A DNA stretch of 64,000 nucleotides, taken from contig CM046850.1 in NCBI GenBank assembly GCA_025618425.1, positions 8,032,749 to 8,096,748 of the forward strand. The letters run 5' to 3'. Under the pieces are notes generated by a model. That model had not been told where the DNA came from, searched no databases, and was given only the letters and a program-made list of their open reading frames with translations. Below, one piece after another: positions 1-12,231 of the stretch. Every line of letters starts with the position of its first letter. Within the stretch, counting starts at the first letter, position 1. The stretch comes from Heliocidaris tuberculata (taxonomy: Eukaryota; Echinodermata; Echinoidea; Camarodonta; Echinometridae). The position numbers and the translations under genes were made by a program.

Positions 1-981
1 AGGGGCTGCAGCCCCCATCCCCGAATCTAAGGACGGTGGGACAATTTTAGAATATCTCTCCTGTTTTATATCACAAACAATTATTTTCTTCGTTTGATGT
101 TTTTTTTCAAACTGGCGTGGTAGGATAGGCCCAGGGAAAGGATAATTAATATGATATGCTATTTGCAAGCTAGCGCAGCGAGCGAACAAACATTTCGATA
201 TCTTTATTCATACCAATAGTTAGGATTATAAATGTATCCACATACATAAAACAAGAATATTTTTTTTCTAGATGTTATGGCGGGCTGCATGAAATCGTCT
301 CGTGGGCCGCAAGTGGCCCGTGGGCCGCACTTTAAGAACAGGGGCGGTAAGTGAAGACTATTCGAGATTTGAAGTTTGAAGTTTATGTGTTCCACTTTTA
401 CATTAAAACAATTTTTACAAAAACGATTTTACAAGCATATTTGTCAATTTCAAAACATAGGGGTAAAGAACTCAAATCAACAAGTACAATGCATAAACAC
501 GATAAAAAAATACTTTCGAAAAATAAACTCAAGGGCTATTTCAAAGGCATATTCTACTGTCCATAGAAATCAGGTTCGGATTACGTAATACGCCATTATT
601 TCAATGTTCGCACATTTCTAAAGGTGATAGACAGGGTTATTGAAATTGCCTTCAGTTGATTTTTCGAAAATAGTTTTTATCGTGTTTATAGTAAATAGGT
701 AGAAAGTTTGAGAGATATATGAACGACTGGCAAAAAGAAGAAAAAATGTAAAGTGTGGGGAGCCTAAATAAAAAGCATTGCTTGTAAATGATTAGGCTCC
801 CCGCTCCCGTATAGAGTAAGTAATTCTGATTGGGATGCAAGCATATACTTATAGTAGTGTACCTCCTTGGTATACCAGACCTACAAACGTGATTTTAAAG
901 TGTTCGTGCACGAATGGCATAATTAATTAGGCCTATCATTGTACTTTGTAACCAAAGTCTGTATTTGGTCTTAAAGGCCTT
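1..981. other. Intergenic, no gene seen
   Basis: AT-rich sequence with no supported exon. The short reading frames here have no recognisable domain and overlap on both strands. The GGGCCGC-rich patch near 300-330 is only locally GC-rich. Confidence 0.5.
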
Positions 982-1119
982 GGGAGCGTTTCTTTAAGTG
1001 TTTTGTCAGTGATTTTTGGCGACAACTTGTTATAAGCTACTGAAATCCTTGCATCTGATTGGCTGAGAGCAACTTTGTCGGTAAAAATCACCGACAAAAC
1101 GCTTGATGAAACGCTCTCT
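982..1119. repeat. Palindromic MITE, family P copy 1
   Basis: The ends are inverted copies of GGGAGCGTTTC, with the GTCGGTAAAAATCACCGAC-type stem inside. The core GCATCTGATTGGCTGAGAGC recurs in six other copies in this window (19791, 42031, 42609, 51361, 62811, 62951). No coding capacity. A non-autonomous DNA element is the likeliest reading; the superfamily was not determined. Confidence 0.75.
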
Positions 1120-1412
1120 TGTAAAAGTCTAAAAGGCCTATTGTTGTTGCTACGTGTTATAATGGCAATCCAAATTTGACTATTATCACCATTTACCAAC
1201 TGAGTACAATTTTTCATTTATTATATAGATATATAGATTTTATTCATGAAACTTATTCGACTTCTTTCTTATTTCAATTTTTTTTTTCTTATTTGTTGTT
1301 ATTAATATTATTATAAATTATGTCAAAGATAAATAGTATCATGCCAGGTAACCGAATCGAAGTATATCATGTAACTAAGCCTTGGGGGCGTGCACCACAC
1401 GAGCATTGATTT

Positions 1413-2475
1413 CTATAGCACGTTTCAATGTAAATAAGTTTGTATATCAAACAAAGATGAAGGTATATATCATTTTTTACCTTAAAGGCATTGATTAACT
1501 TTGCCCAGGATTGAAAAAAAAAATCACTGTTCCAACTAATGCTGTGATCATAATGGCAAACCTTTAGCTCAGACAGGAATCGCCTGAGTTTTATAAGCTC
1601 ATCGGTCGTTTATATATCAATATATTTACGATTGAACATTGATGTCGGGATAGAGTACCACCGAACCCTAAAGAACTCTTACGGCCTACGGTTGGCATAC
1701 CTCGCTCTATCACAGAATACCGTACGGGCTGGAAACCCGCTCTGAAATCGCCAAGCGCTGGTGCTTGGTTTTTGTGACTGCAGCGCAGCGAAGAAGCCAA
1801 GCGACTTGCGCTAGCGATTGATCGCGATTTTCTCTTTTTTAGGATAGTAAACGGGTTCCATTTTCTCTCATACTTTCACATATCCTTAATTATATATGTA
1901 GTTAGAGGACTGCACACAATTCACTGGCATTCGAGCTGATTTTACAATATTTCACAAAGTTAATCAATCACTATAACATAATACATGTCATTTTTTTACC
2001 TTAATTCTTTTAAGGTAAAAAATGATATACCTTCATATTTGTTTGATATGGGCAATTCCACGGTAACGGAATGACATTCAGACACATTTTACCAACTTCA
2101 AACCATAACCACATTTTTTTTTGTGTGTGTGTGTAATGGTAGAACGTTTCAAACATCAGAGATGTATAGATCAATTGCCTCTGATTTTCAAAAAAACGCA
2201 TAAATATGCAAATTTCATTACTGCTTGGCAATAACAGTTTTTTTTTGGGGTTTTTTTGTCGAGCAGTTGATCTAATATTACATCTCTGATGTTCGAAATG
2301 TTCTACCATTGCAAAAAGAATTGTAGTGATGGTTTGAAGTTGGTAAAATGTGTCTGAATGTCTTCCGTTACCGTGGAATTGCCCATATACAAACTTATTT
2401 CTACATGTAGTCTGTTAAGGTAAAAAATAATATACCTTCATCTTTGTTTCATATACAAACTTATTTCAATGTTTT
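1413..2475. repeat. Nested foldback repeat
   Basis: The inner arms (about 2047-2160 and 2280-2392) are inverted copies beginning GGGCAATTCCACGGTAACGG, around a spacer of about 120 bp. A flanking segment reading AAGGTAAAAAATGATATACC occurs near 2010 and 2418, and in the opposite direction at 1441-1485. The whole can fold as a two-tier hairpin. It explains the small reading frame on the minus strand at 2010-2309. Confidence 0.7.
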
Positions 2476-4192
2476 ATGTTTAATCTTGAACCGATATGTA
2501 TCATGTATGCTTATTAGTCTGCAAGCACAGACCCTAATTTGACACTTTATCAGAAAATCATTGTGTCTTGAGAGAAGCCTAATTCAGCTACCTTCTGGTG
2601 TGTCAGGAGCAGCTATAGTACATGGCCTATGGTAGTCTTACAGTGCAGACACTCTTTTACGACTGACCAGGGTTTATGCCTGCAAACTATATATGCTTAT
2701 ATTGAAACGGGAAAAAAAAATCAATCAAATATAAACAAAATCAAAATACATCTGCAGTTATTACATTTCAAAATCTGCCGCGTATTGCATGTTGATCAAA
2801 TATTGATCAATAATTGCTTTGTAAATTTGTAAATTATTAAAAAAGCTGTTGATAAGAATATCGACCTTCCTGTTTTTAAGCTCGGCTCAGAGTTTTCTTA
2901 TTTCATATCTTTTAAAGACATGAAATAAAGAATAAACTGATGAAACCTAGACAATTAGAAACTTTTTAGCAAAAATCATTAATACAGTGCAGTTTCAGTT
3001 TTTTAAAGCCTCTGTAGCGCATAGATATACATGTATAACTTTTTTTTTTAAATTTATTTCAAAGACATTGTGTTGAAATTGACCAAATTGCATTTGTGAG
3101 TGCGGGAAAAAATATCAAGTATCAAATGACATGGTGGAACCCAACCCACCCCTCTTCCTTTTCGAAAAATCCGGACAAGAAACTTTGGTTCAGTATTAGT
3201 ATATGTAGTATATGTAGTGGTTACGGTAGTGGTTACCATGCTCCAGACAGTGACGCATCCTCAACTCGGTTAGAAGAGATGGGGCAAAGAAAGGAACCAA
3301 ATAAACTGTTCAAAACCAGATTCCTTTTCTCTCTCCCTTCATGAAAATGGAGCATTTTAGGTCCATGTTCCTGTAATGCATTGCACTTTGCATCCTTTCG
3401 ACATGCTCCAGTCAACAGTGGAATTGTGTGCAAAAAGACATACTCTGCGATGGTTTGGGTAGGATGTTTGTGGGGGGAAGGGGGGGGGGTGCGGAGAGGT
3501 ATTATTATTATTAAGGATTAAATGATTGTTCAAATCAGGCACTATGATCAAATTCAAGACTGAGGCATTTTTGCGCACACCAATTTTTGCGAGTTTTACA
3601 TAAACAGCCAGTAATCAGTCAAGGGTAAAATATTGTCAGTACTCATCGTGTCGTACGATGGTATAGACCCTCACCCATAATCGTATAAGAAAAAACATAT
3701 CGATATTGTGAAATTATGATTTTTGGAGGATATTTTCAAAGTGTGTACATGATACGCACTGTATAGAGCAAATCAAATCCACCTTACGGATCGAGGACCA
3801 AAATTATCGGGACACAAAATTACCTAATACGTTGGACTTGTCCATGTATTTTCCATGTATTTTTCCATTTGCTTTTGAAATACTCTATCGCCAAAGATTT
3901 ATCGTTATTTATATACTTTCCCTCATATGATGTTTTGAAAATGTTGTTTTGTTTCGACGGATACAAGCGACTTGAATATATATATAGTTAAAGAATTTTC
4001 CTCAGTTTAAATTGCTCAGCTTAAACATAATGTAGATATTTTGTTCTTTTACTTTAAAAGTAAGATAACGCTATGCACGTAATCTGATGGACTGAAATAA
4101 AATGTGGTGTCCAAAATGTGCTTTCCTTGAAATGAAATCAGGTAGAAAATTGATGTTCTTCTGATGATTTTTTTTTTTTTTCGTTTATGCAG
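2476..4192. other. Intergenic, upstream of the SLC35G-like gene
   Basis: No supported gene. A poly-G tract lies at 3480-3490. The last part should contain the promoter and 5' UTR exon(s) of the transporter gene, but I cannot place a TATA box or start site. Confidence 0.4.
4160..4192 (+). promoter_or_regulatory. Putative 3' splice site of a 5' UTR intron
   Basis: A run of T followed by CGTTTATGCAG gives a strong polypyrimidine-AG acceptor 94 bp before the transporter ATG. This suggests the coding exon starts at 4193 and is spliced to an upstream noncoding exon that I cannot locate. Confidence 0.5.
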
Positions 4193-4196
4193 GACG

Positions 4197-4211
4197 ATGG
4201 AGTTTGTTTGA
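4197..4211 (+). promoter_or_regulatory. Four-codon upstream ORF
   Basis: ATGGAGTTTGTTTGA encodes Met-Glu-Phe-Val-stop, 75 bp upstream of the main ATG and just after the putative acceptor. If the exon starts at 4193, this would be the first AUG of that exon and could lower translation of the main frame. Effect inferred only. Confidence 0.4.
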
Positions 4212-4286
4212 ACGAACATAAAGACGGACTTAACTGGTCTGTTGACATCATGAACTATTAGTACAAGCTTCAAGTTAAACAAAATA

Positions 4287-5384
4287 ATGAAGAGCGTCGA
4301 GGCTGAAGACATCGCGGACATGGGAGGCCATTGTTCCTCCGGGTCTAAACCAGAAGAGACGCAGATGCCCTCAGTGCAGCCATTACTACATTCTTCGCAG
4401 GAAGGGCGTGTTGCTGAAGCTGAAAACAACAAATGCATGCGGACTTGTTCAACCATTATAAGACACAAAGGAATCATCTGGGCTTTTCTTTCTGCATTGG
4501 CGGCTTCGCTAACATCCTTGGTGTTGAAATTACTTTCAGGCCGCGTATCCGTCAACCAGATTGTGTCTTTCAGATCAGGGTTCTTCATCTTGATGTCCTT
4601 GCCAGTGTTAGTTTGGCATAAGATCTCGTTGGACATGCGGCTAAAGATATGGGCGATCCTGTCGTTACGCGGGCTTATCGGAACAGCTAGCACAACCTGT
4701 TTCTTTTACTCCTACCAATTTTTAGACATCTCTACGGCCAAGGCCATTACTTACAGCTCGCCGCTGTTCACAGCCTTCTTCGCCTGTATATGTCTCAAAG
4801 AACGATGTAACATTCCAACTGTATTCTTCTCCATAACCACCATAGTCGCTGTCATCCTCGTGGTTCAGCCATCTTTTATTTTCGGTCGCGACGAAGGCGA
4901 AGATGGTGTCTCATTGCTTGGAACCATGGTCGCTTTGGGTGCGTCAAACTGCATCGCGTTTTCTCTCATCCTTCTCCGGCTTCTTGGGAAATTCAAAATC
5001 CACGCGCAGGTCGTGATTTTTGTGTTCGGATGCGTCGGCGTGGTGGTTTCACCCATCATGACAAGCGCCCTCAACGAGTGGTCCAACCCTCACTGTGGAA
5101 CGGACCGTTTCCTAGTCCTCGTTGTTTGTATCCTCAGCTACTCAGAATGGATGATGGTTACTATTGCATTGCAAACAGACAAGGCTGCTTACGTCGCAGT
5201 CATTCGCGCAAGCGACGTTTTTATGACGTTTGCGTTTGACTTCATTTTCTTTGGTTTCACCCCGAATGCGTTGACGATTGTCGGAGCACTCGGCGTAGTA
5301 GCGAGCTCACTAGGAATGACGTTGTATGCTCATTTTGCATATACCAACGAAGAAGACGACCATGGGAGCATCAGTAGCATCTAA
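4287..5384 (+). CDS. SLC35G-type EamA/DMT transporter
   Basis: A 365-codon open frame, about the usual length for SLC35G1 relatives. Residues 1-60 form a polar cytosolic N-terminus. About ten hydrophobic segments follow from residue 62 to 350, organised as two EamA repeats (about 62-194 and 208-346). The first repeat carries the conserved run YSSPLFTAFFACICLKE (156-172) and FRSGFF at 95-100. The C-terminus is a short acidic tail (EEDD, 355-358). Family members are multipass proteins of the drug/metabolite transporter superfamily; substrates of SLC35G proteins are poorly defined, so none is assigned. The start is supported by the polar N-terminus and a polypyrimidine/AG acceptor just upstream. 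No intron interrupts the frame, so it is either a single-coding-exon gene or an old retrocopy; there are no inactivating changes. The antisense frame at 4049-4693 is a shadow. Confidence 0.9.
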   Translation: MKSVEAEDIADMGGHCSSGSKPEETQMPSVQPLLHSSQEGRVAEAENNKCMRTCSTIIRHKGIIWAFLSALAASLTSLVLKLLSGRVSVNQIVSFRSGFFILMSLPVLVWHKISLDMRLKIWAILSLRGLIGTASTTCFFYSYQFLDISTAKAITYSSPLFTAFFACICLKERCNIPTVFFSITTIVAVILVVQPSFIFGRDEGEDGVSLLGTMVALGASNCIAFSLILLRLLGKFKIHAQVVIFVFGCVGVVVSPIMTSALNEWSNPHCGTDRFLVLVVCILSYSEWMMVTIALQTDKAAYVAVIRASDVFMTFAFDFIFFGFTPNALTIVGALGVVASSLGMTLYAHFAYTNEEDDHGSISSI

Positions 5385-5509
5385 AGAAATTTCGTACCAT
5401 TTTTCTTAATCGGTATTCATGATATATTTAATGAATAATATCCGTTGCCATCGAGGCGTCATTTCCATTGGTGGGTTGGTTTTATTTTCCGTTAAAAAAA
5501 ACCATCAGT

Positions 5510-7920
5510 ACACACTTATAAATATACATGTACAAGAATATATAAATCAAGAATTAAATCAAGAATTAACAACAACAACTTAATGGCTCTATTCTTCCTA
5601 GAGGTCCAGAAAAAGAAAAACGACAACAATGAACAAATATTTAAAAACAAAAACAAACAAAACAAAACAGGCAGAAAAAAAATATAGACATACATACTGT
5701 AATACAAATATAAGAAATATATCATGTACGCAATATCCAATGTCCCTACCCTAACCCTCCGTATTTTACATAACACGCCCACCCCCTCCTCCCTACCCCG
5801 AATACACCAAAAGTTTGTATGTCAAAATCTTGTATCCATTCATCTAGGCCATTTCGAAATAAAGCAAGTGTGTTTTGTCTACGTAAGTTAATTGGTAATT
5901 TATTATTCATTTTAGATCCGCGATGAAAGAATGTACGTTTACAGTAACTAGTATTAGGTGTGGGTAAGACTAAATTATCAACATTTCTTAGGGCATAATT
6001 GGGTGGGTTTTTTTTGTATGAAAGATTATTCAGCAGATATTCAGGAGTTAAATTATGGAAAATCTTATACAACATTATATACATGTGCTTTTTTACGTCG
6101 GGTTTTTAGGGTTTCCAATTTTAAAAGATCATGGATTTGGAAAATTGAGGTGTGAATTTAGGGTTTATCTTAAAAATTATTCTCCCAGCCCTATTTGAAT
6201 TTTTTGAAGTTGGTCCAAATAAATCTTTGGGGAGGATTGACATATAATATCAGCATAATCGAAGTTAGAAAGGATCACAGACTGATAGATTAGATTTAGA
6301 TAAGATTCACTTAAAGTGTTTCTCAATCTGCCTAAAAAGCTTACCATTTTCCCTACTTTCTTAACAACTTCACTTACATGAAAATCCCATTACTCAGAGT
6401 CTATAATCATTCCTAAATATTTAATATTACTAACCTGTTTAATGATGTTGGTTCCAAGTTTTAAGTTCAATGTTTGATGCTTGTAAAGCATTGACTTTGT
6501 CCCTATTAACATTGATACTGTTTTTTCACAATTGATGTAAAGTTTGTACTGGTTCATTAACTCTGATAGAGAGACTAATTCATCATTAAGAACCGACTGT
6601 ACCACAATAGGATTTTCATGAGAAAAATAAATAACCGTGTCATCTGCGTATAAATGTAGACGACAATAATGTAACGTATTAGCTAAGTCGTTGATATATA
6701 TCAAAAATGAAATGGGACCCAATATTGACCCCTGAGGGACACCATATTTTAAAATCATTTCATTGGAAGTAATATTATTTATAGAGGTAAACATTAAGCG
6801 GTTAGATAATTATAAAACCGCTTGTGCATTATACCATTATTACCAGTATTAGACAATTTTCTTAGAATTCTGTGATCAACTAGATCAAACGCTTTTCGTA
6901 AATCTATAAAAATAGCTCCTGTATATAAACCCTTATCAACTGACTGAAGCTATTCATCCGTAACCTTTGTAAGTCCGGTGCAGGTAGGTCTAAATCCCGA
7001 TTGATATTTGGTTAAATGTTTTTTTGTAAAAATCGAATGAAGTGTTTTTTGTAAAAAACGAATTAAATGTTGCACTATCTTCTCTAATATTTTGGACATA
7101 CACGATAGTAAGGATATCGGCCTGTAGTTATTAGCTACGAGTTTATCACCCTTTTTATGCAGAGGTATGACCTTAGCCACCATCCATCTTGAGGGGACTA
7201 CACCTTCAGACAATGATCTATTAATTAGGTGACGGGTTTTAAAATCTCCATTGCACAAGTTTTCAACATAAAAGAATCTATTCCATCAACCCCAACTGAT
7301 TTCTTATTCTTTATTTCTTTAAGCGGTAAATTTCTTTCATGACATCAGACTCTGTAACTTTGGGAACAAAGAACTTGAAAGAAGGCATTATTCGTATTAA
7401 AATCTGAACTTTCAAATTCGTCGTTAGTAATACATTTATTGTTTTTAGTTTTATTCATTTGATTTCCGATATTGACATTCCTCTAAACATGTAAAGGAAA
7501 AGGAAAATTCGTAACTGATTTCGTATTGGGTATTAGTGTTTTAAATATTTTCCAAGATTGTGTTCTATCTTGACAAGCATTCAGTTTTTCCATAAAATAT
7601 TTTTTCTTCACTCTCCTTATTTCAATCGTTACTTTATTTCTCAATTGCCTGTATTGTGTCCAATAAATATTTTGTTTTTTAACCTTTGCTTTATCTTTCA
7701 TTTTATCACGATCTTTCATGAGCTTAAATATATATTCGTTTAACCAAGGGGGTGCTTTTTACGTACCCAGTTTTTTCTTTAGTGGCATGTATTTATCTAC
7801 TGTACCTAAAAAGAGTTCTTCCCACTTGTTAACAGCTTTAACAAGATCATTACTCTCTTCGACTTCAACCCAGTTTTGCGATCTAAGATCGACTTTCAGC
7901 TTTACAAAATCTATTTAATG
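5510..7920 (-). mobile_element. Decayed non-LTR retrotransposon (CR1/jockey-like)
   Basis: Minus-strand fragments in correct order: an upstream linker (7719-7483); RT fingers with NNYRPISLLSCMSKILEKI (7258-6950); RT motif A FIDLRKAFDLVDH in another frame near 6945-6850; RT motifs B and [10 protein letters not shown] and YADD (6794-6390); then a C-terminal piece ending in the usual RTFFHRGSKMNNKLP block (6084-5746). Several frameshifts and stops separate the pieces, so it is dead. The 3' end lies near 5510-5560, where a TCAAGAATTAAA unit repeats. The endonuclease region is missing or unrecognisable, consistent with 5' truncation. Clade assigned by general motif style only. Confidence 0.85.
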
Positions 7921-7973
7921 GGATTTTCTAAAGGTTACGTAATTAAAAAACGAATTGCATTATTGCGTTATTG

Positions 7974-8605
7974 AGCCCGACTCACATGAGGCGTCATTTG
8001 TTGACGCTAGGACCGCGTCAATGACTTGTACGATCCTTTGCGCGTCATGAAAGAGTGATACCTTTAACCCTTTCGAGACAATTGACCACATTTTGTGGTT
8101 GGGCTCAATAACTTTTGATTCAGAGCTCTGAAAAATATACCACATACATGAGTAGAAAGAGCAAAAATTTCTGCACACACCGTGTCCATTTTTGTTACAT
8201 GAAAATATTGCGTTTGATCCCAGGAATTTTAAAAAGGAGAATAAGATTTAAAATCCTTAAATTGGCAACACATTGAGAGGTTCAAAATCATTGTTTTTTA
8301 TCAAAATTGGCAACTTTTTCAACTTTTCACCAATTCTTTTAAACATGTATATTGTTTTCAAAGACATTACCCCTTATTACAATCTTGTAGTACTAAAAGA
8401 AAAATATTATTGTTGCCAATTTGAAGAACAAAATGTGATCAATTTAGCCCTGAAATAATTCCTGTCCTGAAAAGGTTAAAAAGTGATTGCAGAACGAACA
8501 GTGCAAATAATACTCTTAATAACTGGCCTATGGGTTAATTGCCTTCACAGTCTCAATAAGCGCAGGTACTGACGCAATTAAATGACCCCTCGTGTGAGCT
8601 GGGCT
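7974..8605 (-). repeat. Composite MITE: outer element with TTAA insert (copy 1)
   Basis: The outer ends are inverted (AGCCCGACTCACATGAGGCG and the complement of CCTCGTGTGAGCTGGGCTT). Inside, 8068-8475 is a 408-bp second element bordered by TTAA on both sides (8064-8067, 8476-8479), with CCTTTTCAGGA/CCCTTTCGAGA-type ends. The same composite occurs at 15048-15684 in the opposite orientation. TTAA duplication with CCC-type ends suggests a piggyBac-like MITE. Confidence 0.75.
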
Positions 8606-8610
8606 TTAAA

Positions 8611-8790
8611 CTTATTACCTGCGCTAATCAGGCCTGTGGATTAATTAGCCCTTACGCCAGTATTTCAAGGCAATGTCTAAACTCTCTACTCTGCATTTAT
8701 GTTGTGTACGATTAACTCTCACATGAAACGTCAAAGACCATGTCAGTTGCTGACACAGTCTTATGTCGGATAAATGATGCCTCGTGTGCA
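8611..8790. repeat. Partial copy of the outer MITE
   Basis: Contains ACCTGCGCTAATC, ACGCCAGTATTTC and a final GATGCCTCGTGTG, matching parts of the outer element at 15048 and 10111. Diverged and without the TTAA insert. Confidence 0.5.
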
Positions 8791-8965
8791 AAAGGTCAAA
8801 GTTATTGGTCAAGTTGCGAGTTGACTTCGTGGACGAAGAGTTGAAATGTTGGATTTCAGAAGTAATGAATAAAATGTGGCTAAATATGGTGAAAGTCAAC
8901 TATAAATTTTGAAGGATATAGGCCTACAACTGTAAAATACGCTGAAATTAGATTGCGTTTTGTAT

Positions 8966-9305
8966 GAAAAATGAATGTTGGGTAAAATCACCCATAATGG
9001 GTAAATGTACCCCCGAATTGGGTAGAATTTACCCAATACACTGGAAACTCACTGTAACGATGACCTTGGGACCATGAAAACTGCCTTGTCATATGATGAA
9101 TCTCCTTATATCAGGGTTAAAAAAAACCCAAAAGAACATAAAGACCCAGGACCAACAAAATTACCTTGTTATATCAATAATGTTGTTATATTGAAACTCT
9201 TTATTGCGATTTTCCACTGTACTTTGTGCGTAATTTCACCCAACAAACGTGCATGTTCCCTTTTTACCCAGTGTTGGGTAAAATTGTATCCAACATTTTT
9301 AGAGT
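8966..9305. repeat. TTGGGTAAAA foldback element
   Basis: Starts AAAAATGAATGTTGGGTAAA and ends with the inverted match TATCCAACATTTTTAGAG. Several TTGGGTA/TACCCA pairs lie within each end. The middle (about 9040-9200) resembles a decayed GTTATA-type MITE like that at 11309. Confidence 0.6.
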
Positions 9306-10110
9306 ATATCGGTTTCTCCATGATTGGACTGCTACAGCAATGTAAGATGATCGATTTTGAAGTTTTAAGGTTCATATTTGTAAGATATTTAACAGTATTA
9401 TATTAAAAGGACGAAAATATTTATTATATACATGTTATTGAGTCGGTACTTTGTGAAAAACTGTTCAAAAAATATTTATATTTATGTACGTTAGTAGTTT
9501 ATAGCTTATCTTCGTATGCTGTCATTGAACTTTTATCTTAGTAAACATATATACTATATATCGCGGTGTGTTCATTAAAACTCATTATTTATCCATTCAT
9601 ATTACAATTTCATCTGCGGAGGTAGGCCTACCGACAAAAGAACGAACGAAGAATTACATTACCTCGAATGGCGAAGCTTTTGTCCGTTATCGGTCGGTAA
9701 GAAGTCGGTCTTGCAGTGTGACTGAGTTATAAAGATGTTCATCCAATAAAAATGAGGTGCTTATGTCCTGCACCTGTCTACCTGTAGCCTACGTCTACCA
9801 TGCATATGGGTCTATTTAAACAGTGTTTCTTTGCTTAGCAATATTTGAATAAACACGATTTCATATAACCGTATCAATGTGTCAATCGCTTGATGTTGCC
9901 GCAGAGTGGCGTAGTCAGAGTTTCCAGACCTTTGCCTCGGGAGGGGTAAAATATCATATCATCTGAGATTTAATATGTTGATGTACTGTCTATGGACCCT
10001 AGATTTCCTGAATTGGGGGGGGGGGGGGGGAGGTATCGCTGAATTGGCTCATTCTTGGAAGAAAATGGAAAGCTATTCGAGGTTGGGACTGGATGGTGTG
10101 AAAACTTTTA
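9306..10110. other. Intergenic, no gene seen
   Basis: AT-rich, no supported exon. A poly-G run lies at 10016-10030. Confidence 0.4.
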
Positions 10111-10353
10111 AAGCCCGGTTCACAAGAGGCGTCAGTTCACACGAGGCGTCGGTTCACACGAGGCGTCGGTTCACACGAGTCGTTACTTCGAAGACACTAA
10201 CCCATATACGCCAGTTATTGAAAGAATTGTTTGCACTTTTCATTCTGCAATCACCCTTTAAACGATGTCATTCTTTTATGCCACGCAGGAGACCGTAAAA
10301 GTCACTGACGTGGTCCTAACGGCATGAAAATGACGCCTTGTGTGAGCCCTGCT
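10111..10353. repeat. Outer MITE without insert (empty site)
   Basis: Ends AAGCCCGGTTCACAAGAGGC and TGACGCCTTGTGTGAGCCC match the outer element of the composites at 7974 and 15048. The left tip GTTCACACGAGGCGTCG is repeated about four times in tandem. At the site where the composites carry the TTAA insert, this copy has a single uninterrupted TTAA (10258-10261). Confidence 0.75.
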
Positions 10354-10575
10354 TAAACATAACAAAGAACAATATTTCTTACCTCATTTATTTTGTGTGT
10401 CAGTGAACCACAGCCATACATTCTTTTTGTGGCATTTCGTCTTAACTGATAGTTTCTGGTGCATTTACCTTGTAAATCATATCATATTGATTCTATGCTT
10501 TGATGATACCTCACATTTGAATTCGATTCTCAAAAGTATTGTCACTCCGTTTTTGCAGTTGCTGGGCTTTATTAA

Positions 10576-10966
10576 CCTTTTCAGGACAGGAATTATTTAA
10601 GGGCTAAATTGATCACATACTGTTCTTCAAATTGGCAACAATAATATTTTCTTTTAGTGCTACATGGTTCTGACAAGGTATATCTTTGAAAACAATATAC
10701 ATGGTTAGAGATTTTGTCGAAAAGTTGAAAAAAATTGCCAATTTTGATGAAAAAACAATGTTTTTGACATATCCATGTGTTGCCAATTTATGGATTTTAT
10801 AGCTAATTCTCGTTTTTAAAATTCCTGGCATCAAACGCAGCATGGTCATTCAACAAAAATGGACATAGTGTGTGCAGAAATTTGTGCTCTTTCTACTCAT
10901 GCATCTGGTAAATTTTTTTTGAGCTCTAAATCAAGTTATTAAGCCAAACCACAAAATGTGGTCACT
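10576..10966. repeat. Solo TTAA-type MITE
   Basis: Same sequence as the inner element of the composites, starting CCTTTTCAGGACAGG directly after TTAA (10572-10575). The far end stops matching after CACAAAATGTGGTC, so that terminus is lost. It is not inside an outer element here, showing that the inner sequence can stand alone. Confidence 0.7.
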
Positions 10967-11308
10967 CAGCTGAATGTGTCACATGGCGACCGAGCTGAAA
11001 TCTTTGGAGGGAACGTCCATATTGTTCTGTTGCGTTTAGTAATGATTTTCTAACCATATCAAAATGTGGAGAGTTTTTTTGTTTTGGAGGGTTTGAAATT
11101 TTTAAGCGGGAAATTGTCCACCTCTTTGCCCCTTCAAATGCGCTAGTGATGTCGGAACATTGTCTTTAGCACGAGAACAAATTTGACTTCAAGCAAGGAC
11201 TTCGCCATTGTTTTAATTGCCCATAAACTACAATTATTTACTTTACATAACTCATAGTACATTACATGTATGTCGTGGACTATGGAATGTTGAAAAGCCA
11301 GAGATCAT

Positions 11309-11492
11309 ACAGTGGAACCGTTATAGAGAAGTCTGTCATAACAAACTATCGTTATAATAAGGTAATGTTGCCGGTCCCATTTCTTTGTATTCTATTGGTG
11401 TTTTTTTTTTAGCCCTGATGTAACAAGGTTTCAATATAAAGAGGTAATTTTCTTGGTCCACAGGAGTTTGTTATAACGAGATTCCACTTTAA
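11309..11492. repeat. GTGGAACC...GTTATA-type MITE
   Basis: The left end ACAGTGGAACCGTTATAGAG and the right end TTATAACGAGATTCCACT are inverted relatives. About 180 bp, AT-rich, no coding potential. Confidence 0.6.
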
Positions 11493-11624
11493 TAGTATAT
11501 CGCAACTGAGTATCCAGAAGGGGATGTAAGGGGCGTGTTATACCTCTTTTTTCTGTAGCCCCTCTTTTTTCTGTAGCCAACTCGTATGGCATGCATACAT
11601 CATCTGATCATGTACATACAGATG

Positions 11625-11710
11625 TGTTGTGGTCTGCAGAATAAACCTCCGGACTGTGAACCATAAGGTTTCGGGGTTCAAATCCCATCGTGCGTGGCTC
11701 TCTCCCGATC
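11625..11710 (+). repeat. Possible tRNA-derived SINE head
   Basis: GGTTCAAATCC near 11676 is a good RNA polymerase III B box and a GGTCTGCAG block upstream could be a decayed A box. No complete cloverleaf can be drawn, so this is a remnant at best. Confidence 0.3.
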
Positions 11711-11845
11711 TGATGTCACACATTGTCGATACGTGCACCAGTGGCTGATTTGAACGAAAACTATTCATTGTGCCCCCCCCCCCCTTTTTTTTTTTTTTTT
11801 TTTTTGTTGCTTATCAGAGAATTATGGATGGAAACTGGACCCCAT

Positions 11846-12231
11846 AATATGACACCTCAATCGGGAAAATTGAGCCAGGGATGACAAATCTCTGTTGGTG
11901 TAAAACGATGCTTGCATTTCCATGATTTATTAAACGAATCCGTCTGCACTGGCTGCCTTTCCTAGCAATAGTCAAACAAGACCAAAGGCCTCATGCATGG
12001 CTGATCGTCAACAAAATGGAGTGTGAGTACAAAATGATAAAAGCTGATTGATAATGAGGTACGTTTTCATTAACCTACTTGACCATGCAGTTAACAACAG
12101 AGCAACTAGTATTTCTGGTAACAGAATGGGGACGATCTGGGAGCCTTTAATAAATCATGGAAATGCAAATTTACACCAACAGAACTTTGTCATCCCTGGC
12201 TCGTTTTTCCCGATTGAGGTGTCATATTAAA
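11846..12231. repeat. Foldback element with LINE scrap
   Basis: Arms of about 85 bp (11846-11935 and 12143-12231) are nearly identical inverted copies containing ACACCTCAATCGGG and GAGCCAGGGATGACAAA. Between them a short plus-strand stretch at 11930-11972 reads IKRIRLHWLPFLA, resembling the LHWLP block of CR1-like LINE C-termini. Confidence 0.7.

Noticed and set aside
4049..4693. 214-codon minus-strand frame opposite the transporter
   Set aside because: Antisense shadow of a well-supported coding exon; no domain or splice support.
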